Below the pieces are notes generated by a model. The model was not told the DNA's origin, ran no database searches, and saw nothing but the letters and a program-made list of their open reading frames with translations. The translations under genes were made by a program, and so were the position numbers. Shown here in pieces: positions 8,417 through 16,980 of a stretch of DNA of 64,000 nt. Position 1 is the first letter of the stretch, and each line of letters begins with the position of its first letter. This DNA comes from Paracoccaceae bacterium. Lineage in GTDB: Bacteria > Pseudomonadota > Alphaproteobacteria > Rhodobacterales > Rhodobacteraceae. Location of the stretch: the NCBI GenBank assembly GCA_020425125.1, contig JAGQRV010000005.1, positions 54,438-118,437 on the forward strand, written 5' to 3'.

Positions 8417-9772
8417 ATGGAGACCGCAACCGCCATTCTATCTGCCATCAACGGCTTTGTCTGGGGGCCGCCGATGCTGATCCTGATCCTCGGCACTGGC
8501 CTTCTGCTGCAGGTCCGGCTCAAGATGATGCCGATCCGCCGCATCCCGACGGGCTTCAAGATGGTCTGGGACGGGCGAACCCCTGCCGCAGATGCCGAGG
8601 GGGAGATCAGCCCCTATGCCGCGCTCATGACTGCGCTGGCCGCGACCGTCGGGACCGGCAACATCGCCGGCGTTGCCACGGCAATCGCGCTGGGAGGGCC
8701 GGGTGCGGTGTTCTGGATGTGGATCACCGCTTTCGTCGGGATGGCGACGAAATATTCCGAGGTGCTGCTGGCCGTGCAGTATCGCGAGGTTGACGACCGC
8801 GGCGAACATGTCGGCGGACCGATGTACGCGATCAAGAATGGGCTGGGGCAGAACTGGCGCTGGCTGGGCACGGCCTTCGCCATCTTCGGTGGCCTCGCCG
8901 GATTCGGGATCGGCAACATGGTGCAGTCGAACAGCATCGCGCATGCGGTGCATGAAAGCTTCGGGATGCCGTTCTGGATCTCGGGTGTCGTGCTGGCCGT
9001 GCTGACCGGCCTGGTGCTTCTCGGCGGGATCAAGCGGATCGGCGCGGTGGCCGAAAAGCTCGTTCCGGCAATGTGCATCGGCTACATCGTCGTGGCGCTT
9101 CTGGTCCTCGTGATCTATGCGGGCGCGCTGCCCGGCGCGCTGGCGATGATCGTGACCCACGCCTTTTCCACGACCGCGGCCGGTGGCGGATTTGCCGGGG
9201 CCACCATCATGATGGCGATGCGCTATGGCGTGGCCCGCGGCGTGTTCTCGAACGAAGCCGGTCTGGGAACCGCCGGGATCGCCCAGGCAGCGGGCCAGTC
9301 GATGAACGCCGCGCAGTCGGGCCTGATCGGGATGATGGGAACCTTCATCGACACGCTCATCGTCTGCACCATGACCGCGCTGGTCATAATCGTGACGGGG
9401 GTCTGGGATAGCGGCACGTCCGGCGCTGCGCTGACCGCGAATGCCTATGACGCGGCGTTGCCCGGCTTCGGCCAGTACTTCCTGGCCATCGCGCTGACCA
9501 TCTTCGCCTTCACGACCATCCTCGGGTGGGCCTATTATGGCGAGAAGTGCTGGGAGTTCCTGATCGGCACGTCGGTCGAGAAACCCTACCGCGTGCTGTG
9601 GACGATCTTCGTTCTGATCGGTGCCGTGTCGCAACTCGACTTCGTCTGGCTCGTGGCCGACACGCTGAACGCCTTCATGGCCTTCCCGAACCTGATCTCG
9701 CTGGTCGCGCTCTCGCCGATCGTGGTGAAGGTCACCAATGACTACTTTGCCGGAAAGATGGCGAAAGTCTGA
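8417..9772 (+). CDS. Sodium:alanine/glycine symporter (AGCS family)
   Basis: This 451-residue integral membrane protein with about 10-11 hydrophobic segments imports alanine or glycine with sodium. The family signature ATVGTGNIAGVATAI lies at about residues 78-92, followed by WMWITAFVGMATKYSEVLLAV and, in the second half, GVFSNEAGLGTAGIAQAA. These motifs are specific to AGCS transporters. Alanine versus glycine preference cannot be decided here. GAGGGAGACC precedes the ATG. A hairpin at 9787-9813 separates it from convergent rimO. Confidence 0.95.
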   Translation: METATAILSAINGFVWGPPMLILILGTGLLLQVRLKMMPIRRIPTGFKMVWDGRTPAADAEGEISPYAALMTALAATVGTGNIAGVATAIALGGPGAVFWMWITAFVGMATKYSEVLLAVQYREVDDRGEHVGGPMYAIKNGLGQNWRWLGTAFAIFGGLAGFGIGNMVQSNSIAHAVHESFGMPFWISGVVLAVLTGLVLLGGIKRIGAVAEKLVPAMCIGYIVVALLVLVIYAGALPGALAMIVTHAFSTTAAGGGFAGATIMMAMRYGVARGVFSNEAGLGTAGIAQAAGQSMNAAQSGLIGMMGTFIDTLIVCTMTALVIIVTGVWDSGTSGAALTANAYDAALPGFGQYFLAIALTIFAFTTILGWAYYGEKCWEFLIGTSVEKPYRVLWTIFVLIGAVSQLDFVWLVADTLNAFMAFPNLISLVALSPIVVKVTNDYFAGKMAKV

Positions 9773-9786
9773 TCCGGACCGCTGCC

Positions 9787-9813
9787 GAGCCGCGCCCCAT
9801 GACGGCGCGGCTC
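9787..9813. terminator. GC-rich hairpin between convergent genes
   Basis: A perfect 10-bp stem (GAGCCGCGCC pairing with GGCGCGGCTC) with a 7-base loop lies between the symporter stop and the rimO stop. There is no clear T-tract on either side, so it may be a weak or Rho-assisted bidirectional terminator. Confidence 0.5.
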
Positions 9814-11203
9814 AGTTCCTGACCGGGCGTCCCCAGAGATCGTAATCGTCCGCCTCCTCGACCGTGACGGTCAGGACGTCGCCCGGTTTCAGGCCGGCGA
9901 AATCCTCGTCGACATAGAGGTTTCCGTCGATTTCGGGCGCATCGCCCCTTGTGCGGCAGGTGGCCGCTTCGTCGTCCACCTCGTCGACGATCACCTCGAC
10001 CTGCGTGCCGACCTTGGCGCCGAGCTTTGCTGCCGAAATGGCCTGCGCGCGGGCCATGAAGCGATGCCAGCGGTCATCCTTCACCTCCTCCGGCACATGG
10101 TCGGGCAGATCGTTGGCACGGGCGCCCTTGACGTTCTCGTAGCGGAAGCAGCCGACCCGGTCGAGCTGCGCCTCGTCGAGCCAGTCGAGGAGCGTCTGGA
10201 ACTCCTCCTCGGTCTCGCCCGGATAACCGACGATGAAGGTCGAGCGGAGGGTGATGTCGGGGCAGGTCGCGCGCCATGCGGCAATCTCGTCCAGGGTTTT
10301 CGCCGCAGCGGCGGGGCGGGCCATTCGCTTCAGCGTGTCGGGATGAGCGTGCTGGAAGGGGATATCGAGATAGGGCAGCACGCCCCCCTTTCCGGCGCTG
10401 AATGCAGCCATCAGCGGCACTAGATCGCGGACATGGGGGTAGGGGTAGACATAGTGCAGACGCACCCAGACCCCCAGCCTGCCAAGGTTCCGCGCGAGGT
10501 CCGTAATGTGGGCCCGGTGGCCGCGCTCGGTCGCATGCTTCAGGTCCAGCCCGTAGGCCGAGGTGTCCTGACTGATGACCAGAAGCTCGCGCACCCCGGC
10601 ATCGACCAGGCGCTCGGCCTCGCGGATCACCGCATGGGCCGGGCGCGACTGGAGCCGTCCCCGCATGTCCGGGATGACGCAGAAGCGGCAGCGGTGATTG
10701 CAGCCTTCGGAAATCTTGAGGTAGCTGTAATGCCGCGGCGTCAGCGTGACTGCCTGGGCCGGGAGAAGATCGACGAACGGATCCGGCTTCGGTGGTACGG
10801 CCGCGTGCACGGCATCGACGACCTGTTCGTATTGATGCGGCCCGGTGACGGCGAGCACGCTTGGATGCGCGCCGGTGATATAGTCGGGTTCGGCGCCGAG
10901 ACAGCCGGTGACGATGACGCGGCCATTTGCCGTCAGCGCTTCGCCGATTGCGTCCAGGCTTTCGGCCTTGGCCGAGTCGAGGAAGCCGCAGGTATTCACG
11001 ATCACCGCATCGGCCCCCGCGTAGTCCGGCGAAATCGCGTAGCCTTCGGCGCGGAGCCGGGTCAGGATGCGCTCGCTGTCCACCAGCGCCTTGGGGCAAC
11101 CAAGGCTGACCATCCCGATCCGTGGCTGGCCGGGGCGGGGGGCATCGCCGATCACCGGCTTCGGGGCCAGGTCGGGGCGCAACTCGGGCGGGTTTGCGGT
11201 CAT
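9812..11203 (-). CDS. rimO: Ribosomal protein S12 methylthiotransferase RimO
   Basis: Adds a methylthio group to a conserved Asp of ribosomal protein S12 using two [4Fe-4S] clusters. It has 463 residues. The N-terminal MTTase domain has its three cysteines in [20 protein letters not shown] and TGCLGAEP. The radical-SAM domain has CNHRCRFC (CxxxCxxC) near residue 163. The C-terminal TRAM domain follows ([20 protein letters not shown]). Spacing and the RGRLQSR segment fit RimO rather than MiaB. It is monocistronic. Confidence 0.95.
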   Translation of the reverse strand: MTANPPELRPDLAPKPVIGDAPRPGQPRIGMVSLGCPKALVDSERILTRLRAEGYAISPDYAGADAVIVNTCGFLDSAKAESLDAIGEALTANGRVIVTGCLGAEPDYITGAHPSVLAVTGPHQYEQVVDAVHAAVPPKPDPFVDLLPAQAVTLTPRHYSYLKISEGCNHRCRFCVIPDMRGRLQSRPAHAVIREAERLVDAGVRELLVISQDTSAYGLDLKHATERGHRAHITDLARNLGRLGVWVRLHYVYPYPHVRDLVPLMAAFSAGKGGVLPYLDIPFQHAHPDTLKRMARPAAAAKTLDEIAAWRATCPDITLRSTFIVGYPGETEEEFQTLLDWLDEAQLDRVGCFRYENVKGARANDLPDHVPEEVKDDRWHRFMARAQAISAAKLGAKVGTQVEVIVDEVDDEAATCRTRGDAPEIDGNLYVDEDFAGLKPGDVLTVTVEEADDYDLWGRPVRN

Positions 11204-11262
11204 GACGGGCCTCTATAGGGAAACCCGGGCGCTGGCGCAATCCGAAGCCGTGCGGTCCCGAC

Positions 11263-12081
11263 TCAATCGGACTTCACCGCCACGAAACGCAGACGGACAT
11301 AGTCGGCCCACCATTGGCCGGTCTCGTCCCTGAGAGGCGTCAGCAGCACTTCCGCGTCGGCGCGAATGGCCGGCCTCTCGGCCTCCGGGACTGCTGCCAG
11401 GTAGGGTGCGGCGAAAGTCTCGAGCCATCCGGCGATTCCAGTGGGAAGCGGCGTTGGCCTTGGGATCAGGGCAATCTCTGCGACCCGGAAGCCAGCCGCC
11501 TCCAGCCGGACGGATTGCGCTTCGGGCCGGGGGAAATCCCACGGGCCCGGGTCCGGGCAGGGATGGCCCCGCGCAGCAAGTGCGCCCCGGAGCGCCGTGA
11601 CCACGGCGGCGACGTTACCGAATCCTCCTTGTTCGGCAACGAACCGGCCTCCGGGACGCAGCGACGCCTGGACATTTCGAAGAACCTGGGCCGGCTCGCG
11701 CATCCAGTGGAGCGCGGCATTCGAGAAGACGGCATCGAACGCCGCTTCACCGAACGGGTCGTGGGCGTCCCGTTCCAGAACCGTGAGGCCCCGTGCCCGC
11801 GCCGCGGCGGCCATCGACGGATCGGGCTCCAGTCCGACGACCTCGGCTCCGGATTGCGCCAGTCGGGCCGTCAACGCGCCGTCGCCGCAGCCGAGATCAA
11901 GGATCCGCTCGTCGCCGCGCGGGTCGAGCAGATCCACCAGCGGTCCGCCCAGTTCGGAAACGAACCCCGCGTGGTGCGCGTAGCCCTGGGCAGACCAGGA
12001 CTGACCGGCTGCGGGGTGCGCCTGATCCCGGAGCGGCGCGGCGGGCCGGTCATCGTTCCGCCCCTGGCCAGGTGTCGCCAT
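11263..12081 (-). CDS. Class I SAM-dependent methyltransferase
   Basis: This 272-residue protein has a Rossmann-type methyltransferase domain: motif I ILDLGCGDGALTARL at about residue 60, GLEPDPSM at the end of strand 2, and NAALHWM at motif IV. The NAALHWMREP segment resembles trans-aconitate methyltransferase relatives, but the substrate is not clear. AGGAG lies 8 bases before the ATG at 12081. The first 35 residues are proline- and charge-rich and probably disordered. It is monocistronic and divergent from the VPLP-CTERM gene. Confidence 0.85.
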   Translation of the reverse strand: MATPGQGRNDDRPAAPLRDQAHPAAGQSWSAQGYAHHAGFVSELGGPLVDLLDPRGDERILDLGCGDGALTARLAQSGAEVVGLEPDPSMAAAARARGLTVLERDAHDPFGEAAFDAVFSNAALHWMREPAQVLRNVQASLRPGGRFVAEQGGFGNVAAVVTALRGALAARGHPCPDPGPWDFPRPEAQSVRLEAAGFRVAEIALIPRPTPLPTGIAGWLETFAAPYLAAVPEAERPAIRADAEVLLTPLRDETGQWWADYVRLRFVAVKSD

Positions 12082-12141
12082 CGATCGGTCTCCTCGTGCG
12101 GGACAGACGGAAGAACCCCGGCGTGTCCCGGATGATACAAG

Positions 12142-12170
12142 TTTACCAATACGTCAACTTTATCTATTTT
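12142..12170 (+). promoter_or_regulatory. Candidate sigma70-like promoter
   Basis: In an unusually AT-rich stretch for this genome, TTTACC (12142-12147) and TATTTT (12165-12170) are separated by 17 bases. It would drive the downstream surface protein starting at 12232. Confidence 0.35.
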
Positions 12171-12231
12171 TCGCCTTCCGGATGAACTACATAAGGTTGA
12201 GCGAATACAACTATTGCGGAATTGACTCACG

Positions 12232-13254
12232 ATGAACACGAAGTCCCTCTTCTGCGCCGTCGGCGCGGTGGCGATGGCCTTCTTCGTGTCCGCCACCGCC
12301 GCGCCGCTGGACCAGCCAGCTATAGTCCGGTCGGCGGCCGGACCTGTTCACGAGCATCCTCTTGTCCCGGCCACCTGGGCGTCAAGTCCGATGGCGGATC
12401 TGGGCGAGACGGCGATGTGGGATCCGACCGGCACCGGATGCATCGACGGTGGACGCTGGGAGGATCCGTATCCGGCCGGCAAGGGCGACATCCGTCCGCC
12501 GCCATTCTGCGTGGCGCGGCCATGCCTGCGCATCATGACGCCGACGGAACTCGCCCGCGATGTGTTCGGACGGGCGCTGAAGCCGGAGGAATGGTTCGTC
12601 TATCTGTACCGCTACTGGGCGACCTGCGTCCTGGATGGCGCCGATCCCTTGGATCCGGTGCTCAGTGCGCGAAACTTCGACACGCTGCTGGGCATGGATC
12701 CGGGCGACGGTGCGCTCGACGTCATGTTCCTTGACTCTGCCGGAGGCTCCCTACCGGTGCCGCAGACGACCAGTCTGCCGCCATTGCAGGTGGTTCAGGG
12801 CTCGCCCTACCCGGCATGGAACTATGCGTATCCGGCACCGCAATTCGGGTGGTTTCCGTTCTTCGGTGCCGGAGGAGGCTCAGGCGGGACGAGCCAGGCG
12901 TCGGGCGGATTGGGGCATCCTTCGGGTGGCGGCGGGCATCCACCCGTCGTGCCTGTCGGCACGGCGCCCCAGCCCACACCCGGGCAGCCCTCGACGCCCC
13001 ATACGGGTGGCGGGCAGCACCACAAACCCTCCGGCGGCCCGCACCCCGGCGGATCGCCCGGGCCTCAGCCGAACCCGCCATTCAATCCCGGCACCCCGTC
13101 GGGCGGCCAGCCGCCGGTTTCGGCCGTGCCGCTTCCCTCGTCCGTGATCCTGCTGATTGCCGCACTGGCCGCCTTGGGCCTTCCGGGACTCCTGCGTCTT
13201 CGACGCGCCTTCGGGCACGATCCGGCATCGGGATCCCCCGGCGCGTCAGGCTAG
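12232..13254 (+). CDS. Exported protein with VPLP-type C-terminal sorting signal
   Basis: This 340-residue protein has an N-terminal signal peptide (residues 1-23, cut near ATA-AP). Residues 25-200 form a domain with several Cys and Trp that I do not recognise. Residues 215-305 are a Gly/Pro/His-rich low-complexity linker. The C-terminus is a tripartite sorting signal: AVPLPSS, a hydrophobic segment (VILLIAALAALGLPGLL), then RLRR, as in VPLPA-CTERM (PEP-CTERM-like) proteins processed by exosortases. Unusually, about 17 residues follow the basic cluster. It is likely a surface or biofilm-matrix protein; function is unknown. The region just upstream is AT-rich. Confidence 0.75.
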   Translation: MNTKSLFCAVGAVAMAFFVSATAAPLDQPAIVRSAAGPVHEHPLVPATWASSPMADLGETAMWDPTGTGCIDGGRWEDPYPAGKGDIRPPPFCVARPCLRIMTPTELARDVFGRALKPEEWFVYLYRYWATCVLDGADPLDPVLSARNFDTLLGMDPGDGALDVMFLDSAGGSLPVPQTTSLPPLQVVQGSPYPAWNYAYPAPQFGWFPFFGAGGGSGGTSQASGGLGHPSGGGGHPPVVPVGTAPQPTPGQPSTPHTGGGQHHKPSGGPHPGGSPGPQPNPPFNPGTPSGGQPPVSAVPLPSSVILLIAALAALGLPGLLRLRRAFGHDPASGSPGASG

Positions 13255-13313
13255 GCCCCGCCCGCTCTCACGGTGCAGAAGGCACGGCCACAAATCCGAG
13301 GCGCCCGGCCCGT

Positions 13314-13892
13314 TCAGCGGCGCCGGTCGCGACGCGAACTCATCGGCTGGAACGCCACGCCCACATGGGCCTCGCAATAGGGCTTTCCCTGTTCCACGGG
13401 CAGGCCGCAGAACCAGAAATCCGGCGTGGCCGGGTCGCCGATCGGCCATTTGCAAGTCCGCTCGGACAGTTCCATGAGGCTGAGCCGGCGCGCCTTCTTC
13501 TCGACCTCGCGCTGCGATGCCAGGGCCTCGGGACTGATCTCGTTCGTGGAGGGCTGCGGCGGCAATGGCTGGCCGGCGGGCACGATGGCCTTCCGGGCCG
13601 GAACGGCGGTCTTCTGGACCGGCGCGGCAGGCTGGGGTTCTTCCATCTCTTCGGAAGGCTCGGGCGGGGAACCGGCAGCGGCGCTTTCAATCTGCGAGAA
13701 ATCGTCGAACTTTCCGTCCTCGGGCAGTGGCGACCCGGATTCCGGAGCCCGGTTCGACAATCCCAGACGGTGCACCTTGCCGATCACCGCGTTGCGGGTC
13801 ACGCCACCCAGTTCCTTTGCGATCTGGCTGGCACTCTGACCGTCGGCCCACATCTTCTTCAGCGTCTCGACGCGTTCTTCGGTCCAGGACAT
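13314..13892 (-). CDS. gcrA: GcrA cell cycle regulator
   Basis: This is a transcription factor that binds sigma70 and methylated GANTC promoters to activate cell-cycle genes in alphaproteobacteria. The N-terminus is the GcrA hallmark: SWTEERVETLKKMWADG, then SASQIAKELGGVTRNAVIGK at about residues 20-40. A Pro/Ala-rich linker separates it from the C-terminal CKWPIGDP...FCG segment and CEAH. It has 192 residues. A candidate promoter lies at 13970-13997. In the dcw context downstream it may influence division genes, but that is inference. Confidence 0.95.
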   Translation of the reverse strand: MSWTEERVETLKKMWADGQSASQIAKELGGVTRNAVIGKVHRLGLSNRAPESGSPLPEDGKFDDFSQIESAAAGSPPEPSEEMEEPQPAAPVQKTAVPARKAIVPAGQPLPPQPSTNEISPEALASQREVEKKARRLSLMELSERTCKWPIGDPATPDFWFCGLPVEQGKPYCEAHVGVAFQPMSSRRDRRR

Positions 13893-13969
13893 GGTTCACC
13901 TTCGGAGTGAGTGATGATCGAAGCGGCGCGGCTGCGCCGGGTCGCAAGGGCAATCTCTGGCAGACCCCT

Positions 13970-13997
13970 ATCTTAGTCACCGGAGCAGGGGATACAA
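13970..13997 (-). promoter_or_regulatory. Candidate gcrA promoter
   Basis: On the minus strand TTGTAT (13997-13992) and TAAGAT (13975-13970) are separated by 16 bases. The implied start site lies about 70 bases upstream of the gcrA ATG. Confidence 0.4.
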
Positions 13998-14098
13998 GGC
14001 GCTCCTCCGACAAGATCGCCCGGCCCGTCGGTGAATACGGCTGCTGCCGCCGCGCCGGGATCTGCTGGAAGTCCCGTAGCGGGCCGCGCGTCGGCGGA

Positions 14099-14890
14099 TC
14101 AGGCGCGGTGGGCGGCCGAGGCCAGTTCGGCGACGAATTCGAGGATCTCTCCGACAGGACGGTGGTCCTCGATCCGTTTCACGATCGCCGACCCCACCAC
14201 CGCGCCGTCGGCGACACCGGCGATGGCCTCCGCCGTCTCCTGGCTCCGCACGCCAAAGCCGACGACCACCGGCAGGTCGGTCTTGGCCTTGATCCGCGCC
14301 ACCTCCGGCGCCACGTCGGCGGCCTGCGCCGCGGCAGCGCCGGTGATACCGGTGATCGAGACGTAGTAGACGAAGCCCGATGTGTTCTGCAGGACCTTCG
14401 GCAGCCGCTTGTCGTCCGTCGTGGGTGTTGCGAGACGGATGAAGTTGAGCCCCGCTGCCTGGGCCGGCAGGCACAGCTCCTCATCCTCTTCGGGCGGCAG
14501 ATCCACCACGATCAGCCCGTCGATCCCGACCTCGCGCGCCTGGTCGAGGAACTTCGGCACGCCGCGGGAATAGATCGGGTTGTAATAGCCCATCATGACA
14601 ATCGGGGTCTCGTCGTCGGTCTCGCGGAAGCTCCGCACCATGGCAAGGGTCTTGTCCAGCGTCTGCCCGCCCGCAAGCGCCCGCTGCCCGGCGAGTTGAA
14701 TCACCGGGCCATCGGCCATCGGGTCGGTGAACGGCATGCCCAGTTCGATGATGTCGACTCCGGCGCCGGGCAGGCCTTTCACCAGGGCAAGCGAAGTCTC
14801 GTAATCCGGATCGCCCGCCATCACGTAGGCGACGAAGGCCTTGCGCCCTTCCGCCCTCAACGCCGCGAACTTGCGATCGATCCGTGTCAT
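14099..14890 (-). CDS. trpA: Tryptophan synthase alpha chain
   Basis: Cleaves indole-3-glycerol phosphate to indole and glyceraldehyde-3-phosphate, passing indole to TrpB. It has 263 residues and a TIM barrel. The catalytic Glu is in [17 protein letters not shown], which also holds the catalytic Asp. [24 protein letters not shown] and GSAIVKRIE are the phosphate-binding segments. The ATG at 14890 is chosen because GGGGGA precedes it and the protein starts MTRIDRKF as in homologues. No other trp gene is in the window. Confidence 0.96.
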   Translation of the reverse strand: MTRIDRKFAALRAEGRKAFVAYVMAGDPDYETSLALVKGLPGAGVDIIELGMPFTDPMADGPVIQLAGQRALAGGQTLDKTLAMVRSFRETDDETPIVMMGYYNPIYSRGVPKFLDQAREVGIDGLIVVDLPPEEDEELCLPAQAAGLNFIRLATPTTDDKRLPKVLQNTSGFVYYVSITGITGAAAAQAADVAPEVARIKAKTDLPVVVGFGVRSQETAEAIAGVADGAVVGSAIVKRIEDHRPVGEILEFVAELASAAHRA

Positions 14891-14957
14891 GTCGTCCCCC
14901 GCCTTGCGCCCGCCTCCTGTGGCGGAACGGCCCGGAAAGATCAAGGCGGCGCGGGGA

Positions 14958-15377
14958 TCAGCCGCCCATCTGCTTCGGCCCCGACATGATCATCCAATGC
15001 GTGCCGAACTTGTCGCGGAGCATGCCGAACCCTTCGGCGAAGAACGTCTCGCTCCAGCCCATGATCTCGTGCCCGCCCTCCCTGAGCCGGTTGAAGATGC
15101 GCTGTCCGTGGTCGAGGTCCGGCACCATGTGGCTGATGCTGACCGCCTTCTGCGGATCGCCCTCCTCGCCGGGTGGAAAATCCGAAGCCATCAGGATCCG
15201 ACCGCCCAGGGTCAGCGTCGAATGCATCACGCGGTTGCTGTCGGCCATCGGCGGCGGCGCCTCCGGCATCTCGGAATAGCGCATCATGAACAGGTCGTCG
15301 GCGCCGAAGATGTCGGCATACCATTCCATCGCCGCCGCGCAGTCGCCCTGGAAATGCAGGTAGGGATCGAAGCTCAT
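14958..15377 (-). CDS. VOC-superfamily protein (PhnB-like)
   Basis: This 139-residue protein has the PhnB/3-demethylubiquinone-methyltransferase-like VOC pattern: [20 protein letters not shown] at the N-terminus, [10 protein letters not shown], then [16 protein letters not shown] at the C-terminus. Function is unknown. GGGAGGA precedes the ATG at 15377. It is a paralogue of the protein at 16170-16586; the two flank the SDR gene on the same strand. Confidence 0.85.
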   Translation of the reverse strand: MSFDPYLHFQGDCAAAMEWYADIFGADDLFMMRYSEMPEAPPPMADSNRVMHSTLTLGGRILMASDFPPGEEGDPQKAVSISHMVPDLDHGQRIFNRLREGGHEIMGWSETFFAEGFGMLRDKFGTHWMIMSGPKQMGG

Positions 15378-15450
15378 CCGTGGTCCTCCCGAAACCGCCG
15401 CCGGGACCGTCCCGGGGCGCAGCCGCACGCGCCGACCTGGTCGTTCCGGG

Positions 15451-16116
15451 TCAGGCGCCGTCGAAGATGATCTCGCCGGTCCAGTCGCTGCGTGGCGCTT
15501 CGTGCGCCTGCCAGAACCGCTCGGCGATCCGGTCGGGCGCAAATCGGGTATCCGGGGCGATGGCGCCGTTCACCGTGATCGTGGCGAAATTGATCCCGAT
15601 GTCGTGAAGCGCCGGCGCCGTGGCAAGGGCCAACCCGCGCATCGCCGATTTTCCCGCGGTAAGGGCCGGAGAGGCCCGGCCGTTCTGCGGCCGAAGCGCA
15701 AGGCCGCCGCCGGTCCAGAGTACGGTGCCGCCGTCTCCGCGCATCGCCGGCAGAACCGCCTGGGTCGCGGCGAGCGCAGAGGTGGCGCAGATGCGCAGTT
15801 GCAGGTCGAGGATCTCGGGGTCGAGATCCGGCGCCTCGGCAGGAACCCACTGGCTGACATTGTAGATCAGCACGCGCGGTGGCCCAAAGGTCTCGGCCGC
15901 GGCCATGACCGCACGGCGGATGCTGGCGAAATCGGTGACGTCGGCCGAAAATCCTTCGGCGCGGCCGCCAGCGGCCCGAATCTCGCGCGCCAGCCCATCA
16001 AGGCGCCGCGCGTCGCGGGCAACTGCCGCAACGTCAAACCCGCCGCGTGCAAACCTCCTTGCCAGGGCCGCCCCAAGCCCAGGTCCGGCGCCGATCACGA
16101 TTGCCAGTCCCGCCAT
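15451..16116 (-). CDS. SDR-fold protein lacking the catalytic Ser and Tyr
   Basis: This 221-residue protein is a short-chain dehydrogenase/reductase by fold: GAGPGLGAALA at residues 9-19 (dinucleotide-binding glycine motif), SADVTD at 58-63 and a YNVSQW segment at 85-90 in place of NNAG. The usual catalytic Tyr of YxxxK is Leu152 here (ALTAGK), with only Lys156 kept, and the usual Ser is absent (TVLWTGGG). It may bind a nucleotide without normal reductase chemistry, or use another mechanism. Neighbours are two VOC paralogues on the same strand. Confidence 0.8.
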   Translation of the reverse strand: MAGLAIVIGAGPGLGAALARRFARGGFDVAAVARDARRLDGLAREIRAAGGRAEGFSADVTDFASIRRAVMAAAETFGPPRVLIYNVSQWVPAEAPDLDPEILDLQLRICATSALAATQAVLPAMRGDGGTVLWTGGGLALRPQNGRASPALTAGKSAMRGLALATAPALHDIGINFATITVNGAIAPDTRFAPDRIAERFWQAHEAPRSDWTGEIIFDGA

Positions 16117-16169
16117 TTCTCCCCCGAAATGCTCGCGCTCTCTGCGTTCTAGTGCCCAGCCTTACCGAT

Positions 16170-16586
16170 TCAATCCGGCAATTCGTCGGTCGTGACCATC
16201 CAGCGGATGCCGAAGCGGTCGCGGAGCATGCCGAAACCGGGTGACCAGAAGGTTCTGCCATATTTCAGGTGAACCTCGCCGCCATCGGCAAGGGCATCGA
16301 AGACACGGCCGCCCTCTTCGACCGTGGGCAGCGATACCGCGACCGACACGCCCTGCATGTCCGGGGTCCCGCCCATGATGTCATCGGCTCCCATGAGTTG
16401 CCCCCGATCGAACTCGATTGCCGAATGCATGATCCAGTCGGCCTTGCCGGTCGGCACGTCGAACTCGCCCGGCGGCACGTCCGAACAGGACATGAGCTGG
16501 GTGATCCTTCCACCCAGCGTTTCGGCGTAAAAGGTCATCGCTTCCCGGCAGGCGCCGCGGAAGAAGAGATAGGGTGTGGGGGTCAC
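16170..16586 (-). CDS. VOC-superfamily protein (PhnB-like), second copy
   Basis: This 138-residue protein is paralogous to the one at 14958-15377: YLFFRGACREAMTFYAETLGG, WIMHSAIEFD and SPGFGMLRDRFGIRWMV align segment by segment. The start is a GTG at 16586, chosen because AAGGGAG precedes it and the sequence then begins like the paralogue; the earlier ATG at 16781 would overlap the divergent MoaD-like gene. Function is unknown. Confidence 0.82.
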   Translation of the reverse strand: MTPTPYLFFRGACREAMTFYAETLGGRITQLMSCSDVPPGEFDVPTGKADWIMHSAIEFDRGQLMGADDIMGGTPDMQGVSVAVSLPTVEEGGRVFDALADGGEVHLKYGRTFWSPGFGMLRDRFGIRWMVTTDELPD

Positions 16587-16707
16587 GGTGCGCTCCCTTC
16601 TGGTCCGGGCCGATCCTGCCACGACTCGGCGAGGTCCCAAAGCGCCACGCGAGATGATTGCGTCAGGGGCGGGATTCGGCACAAGCTGTGCGGCGAGGGG
16701 GACCGCG

Positions 16708-16977
16708 ATGCCGCGCATTCGCTTCACGTCCAATCTGGCACGCCATCTTGCCGCGCCCGAGCTGACGGCCGAGGGCGGCACCGTGCGTGAAGCGCTTGAC
16801 GACGCGCTGGCGGATGAGGCGCTGCTGCGCTCCTACGTTCTCGACGAGCAAGGCCGGCTGCGCCGCCACGTCACGATCTTCTTGGACGGGGCAATGATCA
16901 CCGACAGGCGCGGGCTCAGCGACGCTGTCACCCGGGATACCGAGATCTACGTCCTTCAGGCGCTTTCAGGAGGCTGA
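16708..16977 (+). CDS. MoaD/ThiS-like beta-grasp protein
   Basis: This 89-residue protein has a ubiquitin-like sulfur-carrier pattern: MPRIRFTSNLARHL, then GGTVREALDDALA, then RRHVTIFLDGAMI and a C-terminal LQALSGG ending in Gly-Gly, the usual site of thiocarboxylate formation. No molybdopterin or thiazole genes are nearby; instead a BNR-repeat protein follows 3 bases after its stop, so the pair is surely co-translated. GAGGGGGA precedes the ATG at 16708, which is favoured over earlier ATGs with non-homologous residues. Confidence 0.85.
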   Translation: MPRIRFTSNLARHLAAPELTAEGGTVREALDDALADEALLRSYVLDEQGRLRRHVTIFLDGAMITDRRGLSDAVTRDTEIYVLQALSGG

Positions 16978-16980
16978 CCC

